Positions 8,749 through 18,938 of a stretch of 64,000 bases of DNA are shown here, one piece after another; within the stretch, counting starts at the first letter, position 1; each line of letters opens with the position of its first letter. The notes under the pieces were generated by a model. It saw only the letters and a program-made list of their open reading frames with translations, was not told the DNA's origin and did not search any database. The stretch is from Xenophilus sp003671765 (GTDB lineage: Bacteria > Pseudomonadota > Gammaproteobacteria > Burkholderiales > Burkholderiaceae_C): contig CP166702.1 in assembly GCA_051414805.1 (NCBI GenBank), positions 5,518,001-5,582,000 on the forward strand, in the 5' to 3' direction. Both the position numbers and the translations under genes were made by a program.

Positions 8749-9582
8749 CTAGGCGGGGGGACGCGGGGCGTCGCCCGGCGGCGGGGGGCGGCGCCGGCGC
8801 AGGCGCAGCACGTCCGAGGTGGCCTGCAGCGCCTGCCGCAGTTCGCGCGAGCGGCGCGCGTCTTCCAGGAAGGGCGGCAGCGACAGCGAGAGCAACAGCG
8901 CCGCCAGCGGCAGCACGCAGATGAAGCCCAGGTACTTGAAGCCCGCAGCCCCCGCCAGCCCGCCGGCCACGAACATGAGCACCAAGCCGCCGAAGAAACG
9001 CAGGCGCGGGCTGTCGTGCCGCACGCGCTCGCCGTCGGCGCGGGCGCCGCGGTTCCAGTACAGCATCTTGCCCAGCTCGATGCCCAGGTCGGTGAGGTTG
9101 CCGGTCATGTGCGTGGTGCGCACCTTGCCGGCGGAGGTCTTGGCCGCCAGCGCGTTCTGCAGCCCCATGGTGAAGGACAGCAGCAGCACCGTCAGCGGCA
9201 CCGCGAAGGGCGTGTGCCAGTTCAGCGTGAGCGCGCCCATCAGGCCGAAGGGCAGCAGCAGCGCGGCTTCCAGCAGCAGCGGCAGCGCGTAGGGATGGCG
9301 CAGCCGGTGCTGGCGGCCCCAGTTGATCTGGATGGCGGCCAACGCCGCGCCGCAGACGAAGGCCAGGATGGCACCCAGCGCATTGAGCAGCAGCGTGGTG
9401 CGGCCCAGCACGATGGCGTCGGCGATCTGCGAGGCGAAGCCGGTCATGTGCGAGGTGTACATGTGCAGCACCAGGAAACCGCCCGCGTTCATCGCGCCCG
9501 CATTGAAGGCGAGCAGCAGCCCCAGCATCCGGTTGGTGGACGGGGCGCGGTGGCGGCCGGTGAGGTGGCGCAGGCGTCGCAC
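8749..9582 (-). CDS. DUF1275 (YoaK-type) membrane protein inside the glc operon
   Basis: A predicted 277-residue protein with about six membrane segments. The DUF1275 hallmarks are AGAMNAGGFLVLHMYTSHMTG near the N-terminus and MGLQNALAAKTSAGKVRTTH in the middle. GTG 9582 was chosen because the open frame upstream is the glcE shadow; ATG 9396 would remove the first conserved motif. It lies 13 bp after glcE and 33 bp before glcF, so it is probably co-transcribed with them. The cellular role of the family is unknown, and its position suggests a link to glycolate or lactate use. The tail is Arg/Pro rich. Confidence 0.8.
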   Translation of the reverse strand: MRRLRHLTGRHRAPSTNRMLGLLLAFNAGAMNAGGFLVLHMYTSHMTGFASQIADAIVLGRTTLLLNALGAILAFVCGAALAAIQINWGRQHRLRHPYALPLLLEAALLLPFGLMGALTLNWHTPFAVPLTVLLLSFTMGLQNALAAKTSAGKVRTTHMTGNLTDLGIELGKMLYWNRGARADGERVRHDSPRLRFFGGLVLMFVAGGLAGAAGFKYLGFICVLPLAALLLSLSLPPFLEDARRSRELRQALQATSDVLRLRRRRPPPPGDAPRPPA

Positions 9583-9595
9583 GGGGTGCCTGGGA

Positions 9596-10735
9596 TCAGG
9601 GCAGCAGGCGGCCGGGGTTGAAGATGCCGGCCGGGTCGAAGCGCTCGCGCAGCGACTGCTGGATGCGCAGCAGCGCCGGGCTCGGGGTGTCGAAGCGGGG
9701 CAGATCTTCCGCATCTGATCTGTCTGCAGCGCCCGTCCCGTCTGCGCGAGGTGCTATGAAAAGCGTAGCGTGTCCGCCCGCGGCGCGTGCCGCCTCGCGC
9801 ACGGTGCCGGCCGCGTCGACCGGCAGCGCGTACCAGCGCTGGCCGCCGTGCCACTCGACCAGCGGCTGCCCCGGCAGCGCCAGCACCGGCGCGGTCTGCG
9901 GCACCGAGACGCGCCACAGCGCGAGGCCGCGCGCCACCGTCTGCGCGAAGAAAGGCAGGCGCTGGTCGCGCAGCGCGGCCCAGTCCTCGGCCGCGTGCGC
10001 ATGGGCGCGGCGCTCGCCGCCCAGGTGGCGGCAGGCGGATTCGACGGCGGCCACCGCGCCCCGCAGACGCAGCCACAGCGTGCCTGCCGGGCCCTCGCCC
10101 TGCGCCTGCCACGCGCTGGCATTGAGCGGCCACGGCTGGCCGCCCCAGCCGTGCAGCAGCGTGAGCGCCTCGGCCTGGGTGCAGGCGAATTCCAGCGTGG
10201 CCTCGGCGGGCGGCACCGGCAGCACCTTCAGGCTCAGCTCGGTGATGAGGCCGAGCTGCCCCATCGAGCCGGCCAGCACGCGCGAGACGTCGTAGCCCGC
10301 GACGTTCTTCATCACCGTGCCGCCGAAGCGCAGGTGCTCCCCGCGGCCGTTGACCATGGCGGCGCCCAGCACGTAGTCGCGCACGCAGCCGACGCTGGCG
10401 CGCGAGGGACCGGACAGCCCGGCCGCGACCATGCCACCGACCGTCGCACGCACGCCCGTGCCCGCATGGGCGAAATGCGGCGGCTCGAAGGGCAGGCACT
10501 GGCGCTGTTCGGCCAGCACGGCTTCCAGTTCGGTCAGCGGCGTTCCGGCACCAACGGTGACGACCAGCTCGCTGGGCTCGTAGTTGAGGATGCCGGCCAG
10601 CGGCGCGGTGTCGAGCACCTCACCGCTGCCGGGAACGCCGTAGAAGTCCTTGCTGCCGCCGCCGCGGATGAGCAGCGGCGCGCGCCGCTCGGCAGCGGCG
10701 CGGATGCGGTCGACGAGTTCGTTCAATGCGTTCAT
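9596..10735 (-). CDS. glcE: Glycolate oxidase FAD-binding subunit GlcE, with a repeat-derived insertion
   Basis: A 379-residue FAD-binding PCMH-type subunit that works with GlcD and GlcF to oxidise glycolate to glyoxylate. FAD-binding signs are LLIRGGGSKDFYG, GTGVRATVGGMVAAGLSGPS and GTVMKNVAGYDVSRVLAGS. ATG 10735 overlaps the glcD stop (TGATG). Residues about 323-342, after GGHATLF, are encoded by a copy of a dispersed repeat (9708-9769). Homologues run almost directly from this motif into the final PALLRIQQSLRERFDPAGIF block. The insertion keeps the frame, so the protein is probably still functional. Confidence 0.93.
   Translation of the reverse strand: MNALNELVDRIRAAAERRAPLLIRGGGSKDFYGVPGSGEVLDTAPLAGILNYEPSELVVTVGAGTPLTELEAVLAEQRQCLPFEPPHFAHAGTGVRATVGGMVAAGLSGPSRASVGCVRDYVLGAAMVNGRGEHLRFGGTVMKNVAGYDVSRVLAGSMGQLGLITELSLKVLPVPPAEATLEFACTQAEALTLLHGWGGQPWPLNASAWQAQGEGPAGTLWLRLRGAVAAVESACRHLGGERRAHAHAAEDWAALRDQRLPFFAQTVARGLALWRVSVPQTAPVLALPGQPLVEWHGGQRWYALPVDAAGTVREAARAAGGHATLFIAPRADGTGAADRSDAEDLPRFDTPSPALLRIQQSLRERFDPAGIFNPGRLLP
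9708..9769 (-). repeat. Dispersed 62-bp repeat, family 1, copy inside glcE
   Basis: On the minus strand this begins GCTACGCTTTTCATAGC and continues CGCGCAGACGGGACGGGCGC then TGCAGACAGAT. It aligns along its length with the copies at 22583-22645 and 33705-33766. Here it lies within the glcE reading frame and adds about 20 codons. The imperfect terminal palindrome GCTA..TAGC is shared by all copies. Confidence 0.75.
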
Positions 10736-12237
10736 CAGAAGCGGGGCAGCTCGGGATGCGGCAGCACGCCCCCACGCACCACCTGCTTGCCGTATTCGGC
10801 GCAGCGCGACAGCGTGGGGATCACCTTGCCCGGGTTGAGCGTGCCCGCGGGGTCGAAGGCGGCCTTGATGGCGAGCATCTGCGCGTTCTCCTCGGGCGTG
10901 AACTGCACGCACATGCTGTTGAGCTTCTCGACGCCCACCCCGTGCTCGCCCGAGACGGTGCCGCCCATGGCGACGCTGGTCTCGAGGATGTCGGCACCAA
11001 AGAGCTCGCAGCGGTGCAGCTCGTCGGGGTCGTTGGCGTCGAAGAGCACCAGCGGGTGCAGGTTGCCGTCGCCCGCGTGGAAGACGTTGCAGCAGCGCAG
11101 GCCGTATTTCTTCTCCATCTCCTGGATGGCCAGCAGGATGTCGGCCAGCCGCTTGCGCGGGATGGTCGAGTCGAGGCACATGTAGTCGGGGCTGATGCGG
11201 CCGGAGGCGGGGAACGCGTTCTTGCGCCCGCTCCAGAACTTCAGGCGCTCCTCCTCGCTCTCGCTGCACTGGATGGCGGTGGCGCCGGCGGCGCGCAGCA
11301 CCTCGGTCATGCGGCCGATCTCTTCCTCGACCTCCTCGGGCGTGCCGTCGGACTCGCACAGCAGGATGGCCGCCGCCTCCAGGTCGTAGCCGGCGTGCAC
11401 GAAGTCCTCGACGGCGGCGGTCATCGGCTTGTCCATCATCTCCAGCCCGGCCGGGATGATGCCGGCGGCGATGACCGCGGCCACCGCATCGCCGGCCTTC
11501 CGCACGTCGTCGAAGCTGGCCATGATGCAGCGCGCGAGCTGCGGCTTGGGCACCAGCCTGACCGTCACCTCGGTGGTGACGGCCAGCATGCCTTCGCTGC
11601 CCACCACCAGCGGCAGCAGATCGAGGCCCGCACAGTCCAGCGCGTTGCTGCCGAATTCGACGGCCTCGCCCTCGGCCGTGAAGCCGCGCACGCGCAGCAC
11701 GTTGTGCAGCGTGAGGCCGTACTTCAGGCAGTGCACGCCGCCCGAGTTCTCGGCCACGTTGCCGCCGATGGTGCAGGCGATCTGGCTCGACGGGTCGGGC
11801 GCGTAGTAGAGGTTGAAGGGTGCGGCGGCTTCGCTGATGGCAAGGTTGCGCACGCCGCACTGCACCGTGGCCGTACGGCTCACCGGGTCGATGGCGAGGA
11901 TGCGGTTGAACTTCGCGAGCGAGAGCGTCACGCCTTCGGCATGGGGCATGGCGCCGCCCGACAGGCCGGTGCCCGCGCCACGCGCCACCACCGGCACGCC
12001 CAGGCCGTGGCAGGCCTTGAGCACCGCGGCCACCTGCGCTTCGGTTTCGGGCAGGGCCACGACCAGCGGGCGCTGGCGGTAGGCGGTGAGCCCGTCGCAC
12101 TCGTAGGGCACCGTGTCCTCGGACTGCCACAGCAGCGCGTGCGCAGGCAAATGGGCCTGCAGCGCCCGCACCACCTGGGACTGGCGCTCCGATTTCTGTA
12201 GCACGCGCCGTTCGGGCGTGGTGAGGGGGGCATTCAT
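10735..12237 (-). CDS. glcD: Glycolate oxidase flavoprotein subunit GlcD (FAD-linked oxidase)
   Basis: A 500-residue FAD-binding catalytic subunit. The PCMH FAD-binding domain carries PVVARGAGTGLSGGAMPHAE and GGNVAENSGGVHCLKYGLT. The C-terminal FAD-oxidase domain has NVFHAGDGNLHPLVLFD and SGEHGVGVEKL, whose His residues bind substrate or metal. It oxidises glycolate or D-lactate and passes electrons to GlcF. It lies 49 bp downstream of lctP and its stop overlaps the glcE start, pointing to one transcript. Confidence 0.95.
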   Translation of the reverse strand: MNAPLTTPERRVLQKSERQSQVVRALQAHLPAHALLWQSEDTVPYECDGLTAYRQRPLVVALPETEAQVAAVLKACHGLGVPVVARGAGTGLSGGAMPHAEGVTLSLAKFNRILAIDPVSRTATVQCGVRNLAISEAAAPFNLYYAPDPSSQIACTIGGNVAENSGGVHCLKYGLTLHNVLRVRGFTAEGEAVEFGSNALDCAGLDLLPLVVGSEGMLAVTTEVTVRLVPKPQLARCIMASFDDVRKAGDAVAAVIAAGIIPAGLEMMDKPMTAAVEDFVHAGYDLEAAAILLCESDGTPEEVEEEIGRMTEVLRAAGATAIQCSESEEERLKFWSGRKNAFPASGRISPDYMCLDSTIPRKRLADILLAIQEMEKKYGLRCCNVFHAGDGNLHPLVLFDANDPDELHRCELFGADILETSVAMGGTVSGEHGVGVEKLNSMCVQFTPEENAQMLAIKAAFDPAGTLNPGKVIPTLSRCAEYGKQVVRGGVLPHPELPRF

Positions 12238-12286
12238 CGTGGAACCTCTCGGCGCCAGCGCGCGATGCGCCGGCTTCGGTGAGCGC

Positions 12287-13948
<1,662 letters not shown>

Positions 13949-14041
13949 GGCCGTGTCTCCGGTGGTTGTTGTGGATCGTTATGGGGTGCCCCGTGCACCC
14001 GTGTGCCGCACTGTGGCGCCGGCGGCCGCGCACGGCAAGCC

Positions 14042-14084
14042 CGCCCGGCCCGTCGGCACTGTAGGGGTGCCGACGGGCCGGGCG
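14042..14084 (-). terminator. Perfect 18-bp hairpin between the LysR gene and lctP
   Basis: The arms 14042-14059 and 14067-14084 are exact reverse complements around a 7-base loop, all GC-rich. The hairpin starts 12 bases after the LysR stop codon, as a terminator of the SMP-30/LysR transcript would. On the minus strand it lacks a T-tract; the only T-run (TTT) lies on the plus-strand side. It could instead be a stable 3' end or a regulator site. Confidence 0.55.
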
Positions 14085-14096
14085 TTTGAAGTTTCT

Positions 14097-15011
14097 TCAG
14101 CGCGGGTTTGAGATTTTTTCGCGGCCGGGCGGGAAATCCCGATGAAGCAGCCAGTCGACGAAGGCCGCGCACTCCCAGCGCTCCAGGGCGCCGGGCCGCC
14201 AGCAGATGTAGTTGGCATGCGGCGACGGCGCGGTGCGCGAGCTCAGGCGCACCAGGCGGCCACTGTCGAACCAGGCGGCCGCCATCTCGGCGCGCACCAG
14301 GGCCACGCCGAAGCCGCTGGCGGCGGCGTCGTAGACCAGGCCAAGGTCGTTGAACTGGGCGCCGCGCTGCGGCTCGGGCAGCGCCAGGCCGCAGGCGGCG
14401 AACCAGGTGCTCCAGGGCTCCAGCGGGCTGCGGATGAGGCGCGCCTCGGCCAGCTCGGCCTCGGTGTCGAAGTTGGCGAAGGGGCCGTGCTCGCTCAGGT
14501 AGCCCGGGCTGCAGGCGGGCGTGACCTCGTCGGGGTTGACGATGCGCCACTCGCGGTCGGTGTAGTTGCCGGTGCCGTAGCGCACCTCGAGGTCGGTCTC
14601 CTCGGCCGTCACGTCCATCAGCGGGATCGACACCTGCAGCGTGAGTTCCACCTCCGGGTAGGCGGTGCGGAAGGTCTCCAGCCGCGGCATGACGTAGGTG
14701 CGCGCGAAGGTCGGCGTGACCGCCACCCGCAGCCGCGTGACCGGCTGCGCCGCATCGCGCGCAGGCAGCCGCTGGAAGGCCGCCAGCCCCGCGCGCACGT
14801 TGGCCAGGTATGCGACGCCCTCGGCGGTGAGCGTGAAGTCGCCGCGGGCGAAGAGCTTGAAGCCGACGTGCGCCTCGAGCTGGCGCACGCGGTGGCTCAC
14901 GGCGCTGACGGTGACGCACAGCTCGTCCGCCGTGCGGCTCGCGCTGCGCAGGCGCGCCAGGGCCTCGAAGGTGACGAGGCACTGGATCGGCGGGATGGAG
15001 CGGAAGGACAT
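14097..15011 (-). CDS. LysR-family transcriptional regulator (GcvA-like)
   Basis: A 304-residue regulator. The N-terminal winged helix-turn-helix (about residues 5-62) has LVTFEALARLRSASRTADEL and SAVSHRVRQLEAHVGFKLFA, the GcvA-type sub-pattern. The substrate-binding domain begins at LRVAVTPTFARTYVMPRL. ATG 15011 lies 19 bp after the SMP-30 stop codon on the same strand, so it may be co-transcribed with that hydrolase. It may regulate the SMP-30 gene or the downstream lctP-glc unit; the sequence does not decide. Confidence 0.88.
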   Translation of the reverse strand: MSFRSIPPIQCLVTFEALARLRSASRTADELCVTVSAVSHRVRQLEAHVGFKLFARGDFTLTAEGVAYLANVRAGLAAFQRLPARDAAQPVTRLRVAVTPTFARTYVMPRLETFRTAYPEVELTLQVSIPLMDVTAEETDLEVRYGTGNYTDREWRIVNPDEVTPACSPGYLSEHGPFANFDTEAELAEARLIRSPLEPWSTWFAACGLALPEPQRGAQFNDLGLVYDAAASGFGVALVRAEMAAAWFDSGRLVRLSSRTAPSPHANYICWRPGALERWECAAFVDWLLHRDFPPGREKISNPR

Positions 15012-15030
15012 GCGCGGCCGGCGACGGGCT

Positions 15031-15942
15031 TCAGTCGTCGAAGAAGTCGACCGGCCGGCCCGCCGCCTCGGTGCGGGTGAACAGCAGCTGGCCGGACGCC
15101 GGCATGCGCGCCAGCTCGTCGGCCGGCCGGCCCTTGCGCGCGCTGGTGACGAAGAGCGTGCGCAGGTCTTCCCCGCCGAAGCAGGGCATGGTGGGGCACT
15201 GCACGGGCACCGGCCAGGCACGCACGGTGCGGCCCTCCCGGTCGAGCTGCTGCAGCTGGGCGCCTTCGTACATGGCGGCCCAGTAGCCGCCCTGGGCATC
15301 CAGCGTGGCCCCGTCGGGTCGGCCGCCGTAGGGCACGCCGGCGGCCGCGGCCTCGGCCTTGTCGTCGAAGCGGCGCCACACGCGCGCGGTGCCGAGCCGG
15401 TTGCCGGCCGCGTCCCAGTCCCAGGCCCGGACCGCATGCGAGGGCGTGTCGGCCCAGTAGAGCGTGCCGCCGTCGAAGGCCAGGCCGTTGGCCGTGAGCG
15501 CGTCGTTGGCCATCGGGTGCAGGGTGCCGGGCTGCGGCCCGCGCGGGTCGAGGCAGTACAGGGTGGCGATGCGCGCGGTCTTGGGCTCGTGCAGCGTGCC
15601 GGCCCAGAAGCGCCCGCGCGGGTCGCACTTGCCGTCGTTGAAGCGCAGCGCCGCAGGATCGTGCAGCGCGGGCGCCATCAAGGTGAGCGCCCCGCCCCAT
15701 TCGCGTGCCCGGTAGACGCCGTCCCGCAGCGCGACGACCAGGCCGCCGCTGCGGGCAGGCGCGATGCAGCCCGGCTCCTGCGGCATGGCCCAGCGCTCCA
15801 CGGTGGCGGCCGGCCCGATGGCGCCGCGCGTGCGCAGCAGGGCCTTGCCGGCGATGTCGACCCAGTAGAGGGATTGTTCGTGGGGATGCCAGAACGGCGA
15901 TTCGCCGAGCTCGCAGGTGCTGTTGTCGAGGGCCGTCCACAT
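15031..15942 (-). CDS. SMP-30/gluconolactonase/LRE family lactonase
   Basis: A 303-residue six-bladed beta-propeller hydrolase that opens sugar or aldonic acid lactones with a divalent metal. Metal ligands expected in the family are visible: Glu in CELGESPFWHP, Asn/Asp in RFNDGKCDPRGRFWAGTL, and NGLAFDGGTLYWADT. ATG 15942 gives the usual short start ahead of this first blade. The substrate cannot be assigned, since no sugar dehydrogenase or dehydratase is adjacent. The amtB terminator lies 41 bp upstream. Confidence 0.88.
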   Translation of the reverse strand: MWTALDNSTCELGESPFWHPHEQSLYWVDIAGKALLRTRGAIGPAATVERWAMPQEPGCIAPARSGGLVVALRDGVYRAREWGGALTLMAPALHDPAALRFNDGKCDPRGRFWAGTLHEPKTARIATLYCLDPRGPQPGTLHPMANDALTANGLAFDGGTLYWADTPSHAVRAWDWDAAGNRLGTARVWRRFDDKAEAAAAGVPYGGRPDGATLDAQGGYWAAMYEGAQLQQLDREGRTVRAWPVPVQCPTMPCFGGEDLRTLFVTSARKGRPADELARMPASGQLLFTRTEAAGRPVDFFDD

Positions 15943-15982
15943 GCGGGCTATTGTGGCTTGCCATGTGGGAGGACCCGAAGAC

Positions 15983-16017
15983 AAAAAAAGGCCCGCTGGC
16001 GCAAGCGCTGGCGGGCC
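15983..16017 (-). terminator. Intrinsic terminator of the glnK-amtB operon
   Basis: Read on the minus strand, GGCCCGC pairs with GCGGGCC around an inner GCG-CAAG-CGC stem, followed by seven T residues (plus-strand A-run 15983-15989). This is a classical rho-independent terminator. A second hairpin directly behind the amtB stop (about 16081-16112, ACCGGGCGGGCC against GGCCCGCCGGT with one bulge) may contribute. Confidence 0.85.
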
Positions 16018-16117
16018 GAACATCCAAAGGAGACTCTCGCTAAAACTCTTTGGTGATCTGTTCTCTGTACGTTGCAAGCGACCGGCGGGCCTGCCGAAGC
16101 GGCCCGCCCGGTGGCGA

Positions 16118-17536
16118 TCAGCGGTTGTAGGCGGTTTCGCCGTGGGACGTGATGTCGAGGCCTTCGCGCTCTTCTTCTTCCGTCACACGCAGGCCCACGG
16201 TCAGGTCGGCGATCTTGTAGGCGATGAAGGCCACGACGCCCGACCACACGATGGTGAACAGCACGCTCTTGACCTGGATCCAGACCTGGCCGCCCATGCT
16301 GAAGGTGTCGGGGGTGGGGCCGCCCGTGCCGCCCAGGCTCTGGGCCGCGAACACGCCGGTCAGGATGGCACCGACGATGCCGCCCACGCCGTGGACGCCG
16401 AACACGTCGAAGGCGTCGTCGGCCTTGAGCATGCGCTTGAGGCCACCCACGCCCCACAGGCAGACGAAGCCGGCAATGATGCCCAGCACGATCGAACCCA
16501 TCGGGCCGACGAAGCCGGCGGCCGGGGTGACGGCCACGAGGCCGGCGACGGCGCCCGAAGCGGCACCCAGCATCGAGGCCTTGCCCTTGTGCATCGCTTC
16601 GCCCAGGATCCAGGCGAGGGCTGCGGCGGCCGTGGCCAGCACGGTGTTCACGAAGGCCAGGCCGGCCTGTGCGTTGGCAGCACCGGCCGAGCCGGCGTTG
16701 AAGCCGAACCAGCCCACCCACAGCAGCGAGGCACCGACCATGGTCAGCGTCAGCGAGTGCGGCGTGAAGGCTTCCTTGCCGAAGCCGATGCGCTTGCCGA
16801 CCATGTAGGCACCCACCAGGCCGGCGATACCGGCGTTGATGTGCACCACGGTGCCGCCGGCGAAGTCGAGCGCGCCGTCCTTGGCCAGCAGGCCGCCGCC
16901 CCACACGATGTGGGCCATCGGCAGGTAGCTGAAGGTGAACCACAGCACCGAGAACACCAGCACGCCGGAGAACTTGGCGCGCTCGGCGAAGGCGCCGACG
17001 ATCAGCGCCACGGTGATGGCGGCGAAGGTGCCCTGGAAGGCGATGAACACGTATTCGGGGATGGTCGTCAGCGCGCCGAAGGTCTCCTGGGTCACGCCCT
17101 TGAGGAAGATCTTGTCGAGCGTGCCGAAGAAGCTGCCCTCACCCGTGAAGGCGATGGTGTAGCCGTAGATGGCCCACAGCACGCTGATGAGCGAGAAGAT
17201 CACGAACACCTGCATCAGCACCGACAGCATGTTCTTGGAACGGCCCAGGCCGCCGTAGAACAGGGCCAGGCCGGGGATGGTCATCAGGATGACCAGCAGC
17301 GTGGAGGTCAGCATCCAGGCGGTGTCGCCGGAGTCGACCTTGGGTGCGGGCGCCGCGGCCGGTGCGGCAGCGGGCGCGGCGGCGGCAGGCGCAGCCGCTG
17401 CGGGGGCCGCGGCCGCCGGGGCGGAAGCGGCGGGCGCCTCGGCGGCGGCGGGTGCGGCCGGTGCCTGCGCGAAGCTGGTCACGCCAGCGGTCAATACGCT
17501 CAGGCCGAGCGCGAGGGAGACGAGGAATTTTTTCAT
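16118..17536 (-). CDS. amtB: Ammonium transporter AmtB with signal peptide and Ala/Pro linker
   Basis: A 472-residue Amt/Rh channel. A cleavable signal peptide (KKFLVSLALGLSVLTAGVTS) is followed by an Ala/Pro-rich stretch to about residue 65, then eleven membrane segments. Family blocks are DTAWMLTSTLLVILMTIPGL and ALFYGGLGRSKNMLS. The twin histidines lie in GGTVVHINAGIAGLVGAYM and VFGVHGVGGIVGAIL. It conducts ammonium/ammonia inward and is blocked by the P-II protein encoded 34 bp upstream. The transcript ends at the terminator 15983-16017. Confidence 0.96.
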   Translation of the reverse strand: MKKFLVSLALGLSVLTAGVTSFAQAPAAPAAAEAPAASAPAAAAPAAAAPAAAAPAAAPAAAPAPKVDSGDTAWMLTSTLLVILMTIPGLALFYGGLGRSKNMLSVLMQVFVIFSLISVLWAIYGYTIAFTGEGSFFGTLDKIFLKGVTQETFGALTTIPEYVFIAFQGTFAAITVALIVGAFAERAKFSGVLVFSVLWFTFSYLPMAHIVWGGGLLAKDGALDFAGGTVVHINAGIAGLVGAYMVGKRIGFGKEAFTPHSLTLTMVGASLLWVGWFGFNAGSAGAANAQAGLAFVNTVLATAAAALAWILGEAMHKGKASMLGAASGAVAGLVAVTPAAGFVGPMGSIVLGIIAGFVCLWGVGGLKRMLKADDAFDVFGVHGVGGIVGAILTGVFAAQSLGGTGGPTPDTFSMGGQVWIQVKSVLFTIVWSGVVAFIAYKIADLTVGLRVTEEEEREGLDITSHGETAYNR

Positions 17537-17570
17537 GTCGATGTGCTCTCTTGTGCCTTCTTCTTCGTTG

Positions 17571-17909
17571 TCAGAGTGCCTCGCGGCCGGTCTCGCCGGT
17601 GCGGATGCGCACGACCTGCTCCAGGTCGTACACGAAGATCTTCCCGTCGCCGATCTTGCCGGTGCGCGCCGCGCTCTCCACGGCCTCGATCACGCGATCG
17701 ACCAGCTCGTCGGCGATGGCCGCCTCGATCTTCACCTTGGGCAGGAAGTCGACGACGTACTCCGCGCCGCGGTACAGCTCGGTGTGCCCCTTCTGGCGGC
17801 CGAAACCCTTGACCTCGGTGACGGTGATGCCCTGCACGCCGATGGCCGAGAGCGCCTCGCGCACCTCGTCGAGCTTGAAGGGTTTGATGATGGCTGTGAT
17901 CAGCTTCAT
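17571..17909 (-). CDS. glnK: Nitrogen regulatory P-II protein GlnK
   Basis: A 112-residue P-II signal protein. The T-loop FGRQKGHTELYRGAEYVVDF contains Tyr51, the uridylylation site. The B-loop TGKIGDGKIFV and the C-terminal RIRTGETG are intact. It senses ATP/ADP and 2-oxoglutarate and, when not uridylylated, docks onto AmtB. Its place directly before amtB argues for GlnK over GlnB. It is preceded in the same unit by an outer-membrane protein gene. Confidence 0.96.
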   Translation of the reverse strand: MKLITAIIKPFKLDEVREALSAIGVQGITVTEVKGFGRQKGHTELYRGAEYVVDFLPKVKIEAAIADELVDRVIEAVESAARTGKIGDGKIFVYDLEQVVRIRTGETGREAL

Positions 17910-17975
17910 GGGTTCTTCTCCTTGGAATGGATGGCGCAGACCCTGAGCAAATGCCGGGCCTGCTCCGCCGGATGG

Positions 17976-18875
17976 TCAGAAGGTCTTGGTCAGCGACACG
18001 ATGAAGCGGGCCTTGTTGACCGACTGCGAGGTCGCGCCGTAGACGAAGGAGCCGTCACCGAAGATGTCGACGCCGTTGCCGGTGGCCAGGCGGTAGCTGT
18101 CCTTCTTGTTGGCGCCCTGCACCGAGCCCGTCAGGCTCAGGCCGCCGCCGAAGTCGTAGGTGGCGCCGACGTTGTAGTCGACGTAGCTCTTGTAGCCGGC
18201 GGCGCGGATGTCGCTGCTCATGCGGGTGTAGCCCACGGCGGCCTTCAGGGTCAGCTTCGGAATGATTTCCTTGCTGTAGGCGACGTTCAGGTAGCCGGTG
18301 TTGCGGCCCGAGGGACGCGAGGTGAAGGGGTCGGCGTACCAGGTCCAGCTGTTGGCACCGGCGTAGCCGAAGTAGTCCTTCGACACCGTGTGCGAGTACT
18401 TCACGGTGATGGAGCCGAAGACGTCGTTGGTGTACGTGCCGGCGCCGTAGAGCTCGGTGGTGTTGCCGTTCTTGTTGCCGGGGTAGACGTAGGTCAGCAC
18501 GCCCACGTCCCAGTCGATCGGGCCGCCCTTGAATTTGTAGCCGCCGTAGAAGTCCATCTCGATGCTGTTGCCCGAGAGCCAGTTCACGCTCGAGTTCCAG
18601 TTGCCGACGTAGAAGCCGCTGTCGCCGAAGGCGTAGTCGAAGCCGCCCTGGATGGCCGGCTTGACGCCGCGCGTCTTGTAGAAGCCGTTGTGGCCGATCT
18701 GGTCCTGGTCCTGCCCGCGGAACTTGTAGTTGGTGGTCAGGGTGATGTTGGCGGTCAGCGGCGACGCAGCAGGAGCCGGGGCGTCGGCCGCGGCGGTCTG
18801 GGCCAGCGCTGCGCCGGACGCGGTCAGGGCGACGGCCAGGAGAACCAGCGTCGGGGCGGCGGAACGGTGCATCAT
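17976..18875 (-). CDS. TIGR02001-like outer-membrane protein of the nitrogen operon
   Basis: A 299-residue protein. The signal peptide (LVLLAVALTASGAALA) precedes a series of amphipathic beta strands and the terminal strand ARFIVSLTKTF, which ends in Phe as outer-membrane barrels do. NITLTTNYKFRGQDQ and GGFDYAFGDSGFYVGNWNSS match the TIGR02001 family as I recall it, whose members often sit next to glnK-amtB. It may be an outer-membrane channel used under nitrogen limitation. An AGGAG site precedes tandem ATG codons at 18875 and 18872. A sigma-54-type promoter lies 46 bp upstream of the first. Confidence 0.82.
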   Translation of the reverse strand: MMHRSAAPTLVLLAVALTASGAALAQTAAADAPAPAASPLTANITLTTNYKFRGQDQDQIGHNGFYKTRGVKPAIQGGFDYAFGDSGFYVGNWNSSVNWLSGNSIEMDFYGGYKFKGGPIDWDVGVLTYVYPGNKNGNTTELYGAGTYTNDVFGSITVKYSHTVSKDYFGYAGANSWTWYADPFTSRPSGRNTGYLNVAYSKEIIPKLTLKAAVGYTRMSSDIRAAGYKSYVDYNVGATYDFGGGLSLTGSVQGANKKDSYRLATGNGVDIFGDGSFVYGATSQSVNKARFIVSLTKTF

Positions 18876-18920
18876 CAGGAGAACTCCTCGCAAGGGTGGT
18901 GTTGGGGTCGGAGCACCTGA

Positions 18921-18938
18921 TAGCAGGGAGCGTGCCAA
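18921..18938 (-). promoter_or_regulatory. Sigma-54 (RpoN) promoter for TIGR02001-glnK-amtB
   Basis: On the minus strand TTGGCACGCTCCCTGCTA fits the -24/-12 consensus TGGCACG-N4-TTGCW. The invariant GG and GC are separated by exactly ten bases, with one mismatch (CTGC for TTGC). The position 46 bp before the first gene of a glnK-amtB operon fits NtrC control. An inverted repeat CGTGTCG-N11-CGACACG lies just upstream (18945-18969). Confidence 0.8.
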
